Origin: Branchiostoma belcheri
Taxonomy: Eukaryota; Chordata; Leptocardii; Amphioxiformes; Branchiostomatidae
Assembly: GCF_001625305.1 (NCBI RefSeq)
Contig: NW_017803921.1
Span: 1,436,045 to 1,500,044, forward strand
Direction of reading: 5' to 3'
Length of the DNA: 64,000 nucleotides
Each line of letters opens with the position of its first letter. The first letter of the stretch is position 1. Positions 38,815-51,100 of the stretch are shown here, one piece after another. The notes under the pieces were generated by a model. The model was not told the origin of the DNA. It saw only the letters and a program-made list of their open reading frames with translations, and made no database searches. The position numbers were made by a program, and so were the translations under genes.

Positions 38815-41800
38815 CAATAAGTCTTGTCAGTGAAAATCATACGAGCTGATACTGAAGCGTCCATAAAACCCGGCCTATTAGAGATTTGATGTACCGTTTG
38901 TCCATTAGACTGGTGGTTTTATGCGACCCATTTTGCCGACTTCCTCCCAGAGCGCAGGTGGATGCGATAATGACGACTTTGTCCTAATTTTGCCATATAA
39001 CATACTTTTACTAGGTCATTAGGAGACAACGTAAAATGAATATATGGCCTTACATCCTTTTTTAGACTCATGAATACTTCAAAATCTGTGTTGCTTTGAT
39101 TTCTTGCTTCATTTTGTCTAAAAAAAAGTCCAGTGTTTTTTATTCATAGTGAAGAAATTTTGTCTACCGGACAAACTTGAAATAATAATGATAAAAACTT
39201 TAACCATATCTGAAATAATTTACAAAGTGATATTTTCTTTTCTTACCAACTGCTTATTCTGATTATGTTGCCAAACTCTAAAATTAGCTTACAGATTATG
39301 TCGGAAGGCCGGCGTCTCCCAATTACGGCACATTCTACTGTTACGCCCGTTAAGATAGGACCATAAAACAACCGATTTGCAGTTTTAGGACGAGCAAAAA
39401 GCGTCAAATGGGGGTAAACCTTCTCAACTTCCATCAACCCTATCCTGGGAGGGTCAGCGCTGGTAATAACGCCCGGTCATGCGTAGTGTTATTGCTCCAA
39501 GGTGGATGATAGAAGGTCGCGACAGTTATGACGTCTGGCTTACAGTCGGTGTAATATCGTTTGTGGAAACGCAATAATGCGGTCAGATGATAAAGTGGGG
39601 GTTACTTTAGGGCTTACCTGTCTGAACTATAAATTCACGTGAAGTTGGTAGGTGAGGAGGATTATTTTGATGGGAGAAGAGATGAGTGATGACTGCAAGA
39701 GTGATGCATGTTGAAAAGTAAAACTTTCCAGCAAAGCTGGTGAGACTTTTTTCAGTCCTTCACTCATGTAGTATGTAAAAACTAAATTCGTTGTCCATTG
39801 TCTTTTTGGGTCCTTTGAAAGCTTAACAACAGAGAAAGGTTACACAGACTTCATAGGCATTTAGATATCTGTTTGCTTGGAAATGCAAACTATAAAATAT
39901 GCTGACATAACTGCATCTATAGAAGCATTTGATTAAATTCGTCTATTGAGCTGCAGATGCAAACTTCATGCTCATCATATATTCATACTATAACTTTGTT
40001 TAGTGTTAGATACGTTTACCCTCTGTAACAAGTTAGACTTCAATATTCAGAATATATTTTCACCACTACCTTGTAAGATCAAACCACAATTTATTCCAAA
40101 TGTGCCAATCTTACATTCCTAATTTACTTCAACGCCAGGCGCGTATATGTGTTTAAGGATCATAAAAAACGCTTTACGGTGCCTTTAGAGCCAATTAGTC
40201 CATACATTGTTAGTTCTTTGCTTTAATAGTACATATTAACGGAAATATATTTCCAGTTTAATGGAACGTAAAGGTACGTTTGAGGTTAGAACTGCTACGC
40301 CGCATGTAAAAACGTCGCCCAGAACTTAACGATATAAAATATCACATTGTTAATCCTAACAAATGGCCTTATCTGTGTTGCAAACAAAAGCATAATATTT
40401 GACAGTAGGGATAATTACGAAACATGACTACAGGAAAATAAATCAGAACTTCAAAAACAATAGTAGATGATTCAATAAAATCACAGACGAATTAGTGCTG
40501 TTAGATCGCTTTGTTTTAGTAATTAAAGAGAGTAAACAAAGAAACAAAGAAACCCTTGCAATACTGACAACAATAGAAGCACTTTGCATGCATGAATGAC
40601 TGTCTAACCTTGGAAAACAGGGATTTTGTCGATGATTAGTGTATTTTGTTTGTATTACCATAGTTTTGTTTCTCTTAATCAATGATAATATTCATTACTA
40701 TTCAATACTACTAAGATTTGTAGTCAGTTCTGGTCGATAAATTGTAGTCTTTTGGATCATATAATTTTATTGCCATATTTGATCCCATCTGAACGATGCA
40801 GCTGGAAATTCAACGGATGCCCATAAAGCTGACAAGCATCTATCTATGGCAAATGCATCATCGTGTTTTCTATAACAATGCCACACTATCGCCTGCACAT
40901 TACGCTAAGTATGCAGAATGCATGAAGGCAGCAAACTATTGTTGTTGCCTCTAATTCCTTCGTTGAATGACTCCTTAGACGTGACAGGTCGGAGTCAGTT
41001 ATATATGACTCCCCCCGTTACTCACCATCCTAATGCTCCTTCAGACGTCGTAAATGCAGATCTCGCGGGAACATCCGGGTAATTTACGGCCATTTTCATC
41101 ACCCAGAAAATCCATACCGCAATGCAGCAACATTCATTTTATTTGCAGAACCATTCCGCCTGCAATCTTTTTTCATCAAAATCGTATTTCCAACGATTCA
41201 GTCCGTCGCCAGAGGTTTTTGTAATGCTCGCTCTTTGAGTCGTGATGAAAGAGGTATTTTGTTAATGCTCTAAATAGTACTATTGGGCATAGCTTAAACC
41301 TTAAACTGTCTTTTAGCTGTCATTAAATCATCGCTGTCGATCGATCAGAAGAAAGTTTGGCACTAAATACTTAAATTTAGCTGACAGGGTAAAGATACAA
41401 TGAAAACTTTTTCACAGATGTTGTAACAAAGTAAGGACACATTCCTCGTGCGAAATCAACTTGTGGGTTGTCCAATGGGGAAAGTCGTTGCTGTGTCGTA
41501 CAAAATTCAACCAAGCTTAACTGGAATGCCCTGTCGGTCTTGACCACTCTTCCCAAAGGTCCAGCTGAAGGATGGGATCAGGGGAACACATGAAATAAAT
41601 GAATTAATACAAAAACATATAAACAAATACGATATAATTCTAAACTATTGACCGGAATCACAGTGCGCAAATCTTCATTAATATCAATTTCAAACTACCG
41701 GTACATTAGCCTTTCTTTCAAAGGCCTTACTATGCTTACTGACGGATCACATTGACCATCCTCAGGTACGCTGTTTCATATGACAGCCCCAGACACAGCA

Positions 41801-41958
41801 GTGGTCTTTGCGTACAGTCTCTTTACACTCTGGGTATACATTTTTGGGAGGAAACCCACGTGGGAATGATTGGCAAATCTGGTTGAAGATTGCTGACTCC
41901 TAAGCCAAAATTCAGATCAGCCCAAACGTACGATTGCTACCAGCTGGACCACACATGA

Positions 41959-42465
41959 CTACACAGGTTTTTTGCCAGCAGCAAGCGTCCAAATAGATGG
42001 CTTTGACGTCATCGGGGAGCCTAGTGGAGTTGACCACGCAGGGGTCACCGGGAGAGATGAGAATATAGATGGAAAAGGCAATGTAGCCGCGCCCGGACAG
42101 GAAAGTACTTCAGCACTTAATCTGTCCAGATCTATTACTCCAGGCAAATGGAGTCTGGGTCGGCTTAGAGCTGATACAATGACGCCATTGCCGCGAGGAA
42201 GTGATTTATTGAGGAGAAAGTGAAACTTGTGCAGGTCAAAAGTTTTGGGGTGAAGCCCAGCATACGGCGTGCGCTGTACTGTTACTGATATGAGCTTGCT
42301 GAATGTTGTCGGTCGTCCGACTTGCACGCTATTGGAAAGAAACGTTAAGTCTTTCAGACGGGATTTTAAAGTATAGTACCCTGTTCGTTGTACTCGAACA
42401 GAGCTGTAGAAATTTGTCCTGTGGAATGAACCTATAGAAACTGTACATACTAGAGAGTAGCTCAA
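41959..42465. other. Region open on both strands, no recognised product
   Basis: A 168-codon frame is open on the minus strand (42465-41959), and an 83-codon frame on the plus strand (41972-42223) reads protein-like (IDGFDVIGEPSGVDHAGVTG in part). The right half overlaps the SINE body, so part of the frame is repeat-derived. I recognise no domain on either strand. It could be an exon of an unknown gene or a chance open stretch. Confidence 0.3.
42280..42455 (+). mobile_element. SINE 3' body (fragment)
   Basis: TGTTGTCGGTCGTCCGACTT, GCACGCTATTGGAAAG and later AATGAACCTATAGAAACTGT match, in order, the bodies of the SINEs at 49500 and 58885. The tRNA-like head is not recognisable. Confidence 0.65.
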
Positions 42466-45400
42466 TCGTTATTTGAGCTACGGTACTAAGAGATCACTTT
42501 CTTCTACTTTCTCCTTGGAAGTGAAACGGTGGGTTTCATTTCTTATGCAAGCTATTGGGTTTCGAGGATGCCGATTGGTCATTGGAGTTACTGGTGTTGC
42601 CGTCTATGTTTTATGTGCAAATAAGGTGACGAATTGCATGTGTCTTTACTTGTAAGTCTGAGGAAATGTATGGCATCAGATCCCACAGCTGTATACAAAA
42701 ACACAAGGGAGGATCGGTACGCAGTAAAATCTTTCCAACTGTATACAGCACAACTTTCCTGAATTACTGTTGCAATCTGCAGTTCGCTGCATGAGTGGGA
42801 TGATGAGGATGGATTGCCACACTGGCACGTCAGACTAATTAGCATGCCAGGGTCCCAGATACATCACTGTCACCGTGATAAATGAAAGCTGACACCAGGC
42901 GGGAACCGGGAGGCGCTGTGGCAATTTTTCATTGTGCTGACGCTAATAACTGCGCTTCTCTGCACATTGTTACCTGATAACGAGTGCGTCTGTCGGATCC
43001 CATTCCGGCACGAGTTCCATGCAGGCGCCGCTCTGCATCGTAATGACGTCGCTAAGTATCTGTTCAATTGTAGCCACCAGATATTTGACGTCGTTTTCAA
43101 CTTTGTTTTGCAGAGGAGGTCACTTTAGTTAATTGCACTGCGTGCTTGTTCACAGGTTGTATGTTTCAATGTAATTTTTCTTTGTTTTTTTTTTCATGTC
43201 AGTATTGTTACTTGCTTGTTATTCCGTTCATTGCACGTATGTGGGAGCAGAGGGGGGGCTCGATCATCAGTATAGCTTTTCCTCAGTCCTCGTAAAATTA
43301 TTGCTAAGTATTTTCTTCTCCTAGCTCCGTAGTCAAGAGCAGACCGTATCAGTTAATAGTTATGGTTACAATAACGTCATTCCATCCAGAGACTTTAGAA
43401 CATCCAACTACATATCTACTCATATTTCATGTTTGTACCAACTTGAATTCAAAGCCTCGCCTCTCTCAGGAATGGTAATCCGAGGCTATAAAATCCCAGC
43501 TCCCTACTATTGATGAGGACCAGTGAAAGGCAAAATGGTCTGGGCCTGGGCAACCCAATTCGAATTTGTTTATTCATTTAATTCAGTTCACTAGTAAAGG
43601 CGGCTTATTGTACGTAACTAACAGGTTTGGGTCATACTAACTTGAATATGGTAACAGAGGTTTCATCACCTCTCTTTTAGAAAGTTTGAGATTATACTCG
43701 TCTTACGGTACATTACTTGATATATTCAGAAAATATCATCAAATGTATCAAAGAACTGATTAAAATGTCGCTTACACGTGACCCACTAACTCACCCATAC
43801 CAGACATCTGACTTCTGTAATCTGCAAAGCCGCCTCCAAGTCTGACAAGTGATTTGAAATAGATAAGAAGGTGCAAGGTCTACGTCTTAGGACTATTTAT
43901 CTAACTTCTGCATCACCTTTCGAATGCCAGCCCATCATGAATATGCAGCTCCATCTAACAAGGCATTTGGTACCAAGTCTTTAAGTAATTGATGGCATCA
44001 ATGATGTGAGGTTTTGGGACTGCTTTTCTTGGCATGCATCTTGTCCTTGTAATATATTTAGCTGTTGTTCAATATTGACCATGTAAAGTATGTAAGTCTT
44101 AGGTGATCTTAGGTGTTCTTGCAATCCTTATTTTTGAAAAAGTTATTATTGTCAGTAAACCCTTTCTTATTCCTTTATATCTCTCTTTATCATGATTCAT
44201 TCCACTTTTATCAATCAATATTTGTCTTGGTTACTGAACTTTGGTAAAGATCCATACAGCCTACTAAGGCAACGCGGCAGCATTTGAGCTCCCACGACTC
44301 ACCAGGCAGCACATGCTATTCATGGAAAAACTCAGTGATGCGCGTTGTTAAAAGGTTATACATCCCCTCTCTACATTGCGTGTCATAAACATAATCTTCT
44401 CCTTGCTGACGTCATGCATACCTGCAAGGCGTAGTCATCCCGGATCTTATGGTAACCTCAAAGCCTAATAACTGCTTCTAAGATGAAATAAGATAGACCC
44501 AGACTTGAGTAATTATATACCGATCTACAGCAGTTGTGACTACCTGCATGCGTTTAATCAATGTAATCTCCACTCTAACCATCCGCGTGGGGAGAAATGC
44601 CAGAAGTTGCGTAAGGCACCACGGGAGTCGAAATGGCCATATCTGCAGCAGATGCGAAAGGTCATCTGTGACGAGATCACCGGCAAGCTTTGCTCGGGTT
44701 GTTGGGTTTTAATATTCAAGTTTCTGCTTTAGTGAAGAAAGTTAGATTGCCTTACTAGGGTGGTAAACAAGTAAAATGATGCATATGGTAGACACTTGAC
44801 AATCATTTGGTGGGACATGGGATCACAACGGGAGGATTTTAGTTTTAGTGGAACTTGGATTTGACCATGTGCCTAAACAGCCTGATAAATAGGAGGACGT
44901 TGTGAAAATTACAGGCCCAAGCAGCAGGTAATGTTAACCCAGAATGACTCGACAACGCCTTACTCAAGGCCAATAACGTCGATGCACCACCATTATGCCT
45001 CACCGTTTTATTATTCAAGCATCAGTGTCTGAGACATGAGACATGGGACATGTGCCTGATTCAAATACATGATTAGCCAGGTCACTTGCGCCACAAGAAA
45101 GCCAATAGAATGAATCGTCCAGCCAACCCATCTTGTTACACTGAATCAGCTCCATCCGTTTAAAAAACGGTCCCCGAAGTCTGAGTTTCCAATGTTTGAT
45201 TCTTGACGCCACCTAGCGTGTAACCTTTGGAGTGGTATCGTACAGTTTAATCCAATATATGAAAAGAAAACACAAACTTGGATGTTTTTGACGCCCATTC
45301 CGTACTTAAACTTCGGTGTCATTCATATTCCAACAATGCTGTTTTATCATTTTTCGACACTGCAAGAGGAGATCTGCTTTTAAAAATTTACGATGATAAC

Positions 45401-47893
45401 ATTAGCAGACAGCTGTACATTGGAATCATGATGTGATTGTCCACGCCCGACATGGAACATTAGCGGTAAGATTGCACATTTTTACCCCATTGAAATGGTG
45501 CACCACCCTCCGGAACCGCGCCGTCATAGCGGTAAATCACCAGAATCTCCGCTGTAAAGGCCGCAATGACGCGGAACCAACACGTTTGAAATGCAGATCG
45601 GGCTCGAGTTGCAGTCCTTCCAATTGTACTTCACTCTCGACCTTTTGAACACCGCTGGAGACGGGATTTTTATGGCCCCATCAGTCATTATAATGTTATA
45701 TGGTTCTCTCTCACTCAATGTATCAACTCGGCAAGACCGCTGAAAACAAGCTTAAGGTGTCGGACTGCCTTTGAGAAATGTACCGTTTCAAGCTGCTCCG
45801 CATGAGGTGGCGTAGAGGGTAATGTATTTGTCATTTTCGTCGTGACGGGAAAGAGTTAACTTTAGTTTTCAAAAGTTTGCTTTTCTCGGTGTTCTGCCAG
45901 TGTTGCACTTTAATAAATGCTGGGCCCTCCACCTCTTATACCACCACTAAATCCTATACGGATAGTGAAAGTTATAAGTTATAGCGCTACAAGTTTTCTT
46001 TCCAGACAAAAATAACGACGTATCAAATCTTGAGCCGTCCATAGAGTCGTTACACTTGTGCAGAAGAACCCCACTTACGCCCAAAGTCCCTACAGTATAA
46101 TTGCCTTCCCCTTATCTTCTAGCACCATACTCTGCACAACACATGGCTTCAATGGGAGAGAAATATGGCCGCTCTAAAACCGTCACTTTGACGAATGTAA
46201 GTATTAGTTCTCTGGGTAGTAAGTGGCATTTGGTGCGACACGTAACATACGGAACGTTAATCTACCCATCGGTCTTGCACGTTTCCTCCGCCCGGAGAAT
46301 GGGAAAAGCGGCGAGATTACACGTCCAAATGGCGAAATGCTAGCACAGAATCCTGCTATCCTACTAGATAAGGCTTGCAGGAGGGGTAAAACTGGACCAC
46401 TCATCCATCTTGGTAGTCGCATTTCCTTTCATGTTAATTACCTCTCCCCGGCTGTAAAGATTATATTGTCAGGACGGAACGCGTGTTCACACGAATTAAT
46501 GAGAACATCATCCACGCTATCTTGTTCTGCTACTATCGTGCCGGCCATGCGGGAAACTAATAGGTGACTTTGGTGGGCTTCTCCTTCCGTTAGCCATTTG
46601 TCAAGCGCTGGATTTCTTCATTTCATAGTCAATTTACCTCCGCACCGTACGGAATTTGTTTTACCTAGTTCATTGTTTCACTCCCGGCGAAATTCAAGTT
46701 TCTTTGTTAGACATATTCGTTTGCTTGACGTTTTCGTACTTATTGCCCAGTTTCTCATGCTATGCCACTAGCTTTAATTTAGATTGCAAAAGTGCATTTT
46801 GCAATTATTAGTACAATTGATAGACGCCACTTTGGGCTGTGGAAGTTCTTTCGCAACTTCATGAACTAATTACTTTATGCCCACTAACTACTTTATACCC
46901 ACTGGATAGTCTCGTACGTACATGCACAACTATGCCAAGTAATGCATCTGATGAAAGGTTTCATCGCGCGAATTCATTCACTTCCTAATACCATGTATCC
47001 GTTTCGTTATTTGAGCCAAAAAGTCTCCGTGCCAACTCAAGTCATCCTAACTCAAGATTATTAATGTCATAAATCTAATTACGATCCTTTATTAGATAAG
47101 AGAACGGATGAAGATCAGAGGACATGTCTGCCACAACCTTCCCCTCACGCCTGAGCGCGCACGTGTGGTGTTCTGTACCGTCTCTCCGCCTGGCTGAACC
47201 CGCTTCGTTAATCATCGCCGCTGGGAATTGTTTAAAGGTCTAAAACTTATTATCAAACTTCAGATCACTACCGAGTTCACAACAGCGCAATCAATATTCA
47301 TATTAGAACTTTGTGTCCTTGGCATTCTCCCACCGATAGTTACAGAATCTGCTGTCGTCTGCTAATTTGACTGTTAGCTTAGCGTGGCATTCATCTTACT
47401 TACCATTGTGTTAGGCAATTACACAAGTGTTGTTACAGAGTTGTTGATAACCCACGGGCGTGGGAACCATTTTTTTGTGTCACCGTAAGAACTTTGTTGT
47501 AGAAAATGAGACAGTAACGCAGTTAAAAACCTGAAGTGATTCATGGTGGGAGGGCGGATTATACACTTACTCGGACAAGACAGTAGAAGTACAACAGACT
47601 ACCTGAATTTTCTCAAGGTTCTTTATTAACAAGAAGAAAACATACTTTGTGATTAATGTGCACTGTACATTGACCAGTAGGCTGTCTTTAGTGTTTTAGA
47701 CATAACGACAAATATCATCGTCACGTTCCTCGACCCAACGCGGAAACTGCGGATGGTACAAGCTGCAGGACCTGACTTACAGTACGTTCTCGTTGGTATG
47801 TACATATTATCGTCATAAAACACGGTAAAGCGATGGCATGGATGTAAACGTAATGTTCTAGAAGCTGCGTAAGGACGACTTACAACAAGCTGT

Positions 47894-47899
47894 TTTATT
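47894..47899 (-). promoter_or_regulatory. Candidate poly(A) signal of gene B
   Basis: AATAAA on the minus strand begins 22 nt beyond the gene B stop codon. If used, the 3' UTR would be only about 40-50 nt. Confidence 0.5.
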
Positions 47900-47920
47900 A
47901 GGGGCTCTGTGTTAATGGAA

Positions 47921-48186
47921 TCAGCTAAGCTTCATTGTGCCATAGACATCAATAAAGCGAGGTCTAACATATTGCTTTGGTCGCTCAAACTGTGGATGAC
48001 AATCTGGGGGATTAGATGTGGTCCATAAAAGTGCTTCTGGCGTCCATTCTACCTCAGGTGTTGTGACATACTGCTGGGTAGTGATGCTGTCAGCTGATGG
48101 TATCGTGGGGAATGTCTTTGTACATTTTAAAGGCGTCTCAGGAGCTGGCTGTACCCCACGGTCTAGCGTGGGTCTGGTGGGCGCCA
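47921..48186 (-). CDS. Plxdc-like: Gene B last coding exon: 87-residue cytoplasmic tail
   Basis: 266 nt including TGA, acceptor CTGTTCCTGCAG. It encodes a Pro/Thr-rich tail, with TPEVEWTPEALLWTTSNPPD in the middle and a basic, Tyr-containing end (PKQYVRPRFIDVYGTMKLS). YGTM fits the YxxM pattern of PI3-kinase SH2 sites; this is a pattern match only. The exon is supported by phase fit, a strong acceptor, an unbroken frame and an AATAAA 22 nt past the stop. Confidence 0.82.
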
Positions 48187-51100
48187 CTGCAGGAACAGGG
48201 ATTAGAGATACGATTAGTTTAACAGCACGTCTGGGATGACAAAAAATTTGTAGTTCTTGAATGTCTCGGCTTTTGGTTTAATGGCTTTTAAGCAAATACA
48301 ATGGGAGCTGCTTCCAATGAGATGATTTGTGGATTTTCCTAAATCGTTCTACTACAGGCTCAGTTGGAATTTAAAGGGTCGTGAGGAGAAACGAAATATG
48401 AAATCAAATTATGTATAGTGATGTCCTGCAACGTTTGAACCGAGGAGGATAAAAGTGAAATGTATTTGGTGTGCTTAGTTAAAACGCAAGTCATAGCGAA
48501 GGTCCGAACTAAAGAATTTCACTTAATACATCACTGAATGTGATATAAAGAAACTGCATGTAGGCTATAAAACAGACAAACAAAATAGATTATGATGACA
48601 CAACTACAGAAACTCTGCTCCTGTACCCACCTCCACTACGACCAGCTCGGGTGTTGATCTCCGTGAGTAGGCGTGGATGATCCACGCTATCGCCACGACA
48701 ACAATCACCACGGCAACCAGTATCCCAATGATCACCTCGGTCTCCAGCGCCTGCGCAGACCGGAATCTGCGCACGACCTGGCTCGGCTCGCCTGCGTCCG
48801 CCATCTTGACGCTCGATTTACTGTCCTTGATCTTTTCGATATTTTGCACGCGGCTGGATTTGGGGTTAACCACTTGTAGAGGCCCGTCTAAGTTATCTCT
48901 TGTCCCTGCGCTTAAGTCATCTCTTGTGCCTGCTTCCAGGCCTCCCCTAAGTCCTGCTTCTTCTACCTCGTCCCTCCCAGTGTAAGACACGTCTAAGGCT
49001 TTAGGTGGGCGTGGTGGTGGGGGTTCCTTTGGCTTTGACGAGGTTGTTAACGTTTCTGGTGGCAGCGTTTCCTCTTCGCACTTCTTGGTCACTGCCTGCG
49101 ACGAAAATGTGAAATACGATTGCATCATACCATGATAAATAAGGACTGCGTAAACATTAAATTTGAAATGCATATTTCAAGATGTGCAAATTTTAAGGAA
49201 ATTGTGAGTTAACCTATCCAAATGTTACAAGTCGGCAATACGGAAAAGATGTAGAGAGGCAAAAGTCTTCGGTACCTCCTGGTCACATCCAGCATCCACC
49301 CATTGTTGTCTCTTGCGGTCATATCCATCCGAGCACCTGTGAAAGGTGAGAAACGGTTAGCACTAGTTCCTAAATCTGCCATCTCTCTCTCTGTCTCGTC
49401 CAACATGTTGGGGCTACAAATAAATAAGGTGCCTAAACAGCCGTATCGTGGATAAAACGTAGTTATTAGTTTCTACTCATTACTTCGTCACTGGTTTGAA
49501 TGACGACTTAGCGTGTCCAGTGGTTTAATAGCGACCCTGCCTCTGGACCAAGGTGTTGGGAGTTCGAATCCTGGCTGTTGTCGCTCACGTGACATGTACG
49601 CTACTGGAAAGGGTTGCAGTTCTCAGGGCGCTACGTTAAGCTGTGTTCCACTGTTCATTGTGCTTGTCGAAATTCGAAAAGAGAGTATTTTTCTGGTACA
49701 ATGAATCTGTAAATACTGTACATAGCGTATGTCTTCTCTGCCATCTGGATCGTGATCACTTTCTTTTCAGCAGGAGCAAGGGATACACTGAAGAAGTTCT
49801 GTAGGTACGCAATATTTGTAAGACGCTAACCTAAAGAGAGGTGGAGCAATCTCAAGCCCTTTATATATTTCATCAACGCCCATTTGTTGATAAGAAGGCT
49901 ATTATACATCTGAAATTACTAGTAAAACATCGAGCACAAGTCCAGCCCGTTCATGCCATGAAGAGGGTAGATGGACATAAACCAGTTTGACTCTGCATGA
50001 GCGGCATCAATGGAAATACGTTCAACTTCCTGATAAGCCCTATATTAGGCTGCTGACCTTTTAAAGTGGTTTTCTCTACAAGTCATAGGACTTGAACGGA
50101 AACCACAGAGGCGATACATCATAAGAGGGAAAGTAAAAGGTTGCTTAATGCTTGACCCATGTCTTTGAAAAGATGTGCATCCTGACGATAAGGGCTACAG
50201 GGCATTTTAATAGTGTTTCAAGCATGTCTACCGGACTTGAGTGCGATCTGGCGGTATTGCAGACAAAGCTGGCATATCGCCGGTAGAATGTAGAGGAATA
50301 CTGCGCACGATTTGTAGCCCATATCCTCCTGAAAGGTTTCCTGGCCGCGGGTTAGTCTGTCGGCTCTTGAGAGCGTCTGAAGAAAGTGGATACGGCCATT
50401 AAGGCACTTTAATGTGATCGTAGGTGCGCAAACAGAGTTGGCGGTTTCTTCAGAAACGCGTAAAGTGTTTGAACTTTTCCCGGTTTTAGTGTCCAGGAGG
50501 AATGTTTTTTGTGTGGGCTGTAGGCAGACATGGGTCAGAAAGGGTAACTCCCGGTGGTGTAATACCCGAGATTATGCGGCAAAGACGGCCTGAAGCGATA
50601 CAAGTAAGGCCAGACCTTTTCACATGTACCTGGTAAGTCATGAAAAGAGAGCACCAAGTCGGCGTCATGTTATTCTCTGGCCGATCATCAAACTCTGGCC
50701 TTTGATCTAAATGAAAACACTCTCTGAATAATTTAGTGCAAGTAGCAATCCTGCTCTACGTTCAAAATACACTTAACAATAACCTGTGCTATTATCGTAA
50801 AATGTTGCTAGAACTCAGCTTGCAGTGGTATCAGATAATAACTGGCGTTATAAGTGTCAAGGATGTTAGATTATGAATATTTCACTTTCTCATAACCCCT
50901 TTATCATGCTGTCTAGATTGTAATACATGTGTATCAGTTATTTTACATTTCTCAGCATGTTATTGATTATTGAATGACTCACATTTTGACGGCGGCGCAC
51001 CAGCCGCACTGGAAGCCTATTCTCCCGCTCAGACAGCTCCAGCAGTCCGTGAACAGGCTACAGGCTGCAACAACACATCCGGCATTTTATATCTCCGCAA

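Larger units (their letters stand above)
30236..47893. other. Gene-free stretch with repeats
   Basis: It holds the repeats listed separately (31140, 32319, 32508, 33641, 35787, 38110, 42280) and the open region at 41959. All other frames are under 125 codons without recognisable domains or splice logic. Confidence 0.55.

Noticed and set aside
46223-46567. 114-codon plus-strand frame
   Set aside because: No recognisable domain, several overlapping frames on the other strand, and no paralogue support. Treated as a chance frame.
48018-48239. Plus-strand frame opposite the last exon of gene B
   Set aside because: It is the antisense shadow of a well-supported minus-strand exon.
49560-49590. Possible tRNA gene (GTTCGAATCC box)
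   Set aside because: The same head is followed by a body shared with other copies, so it is a SINE rather than a tRNA gene.
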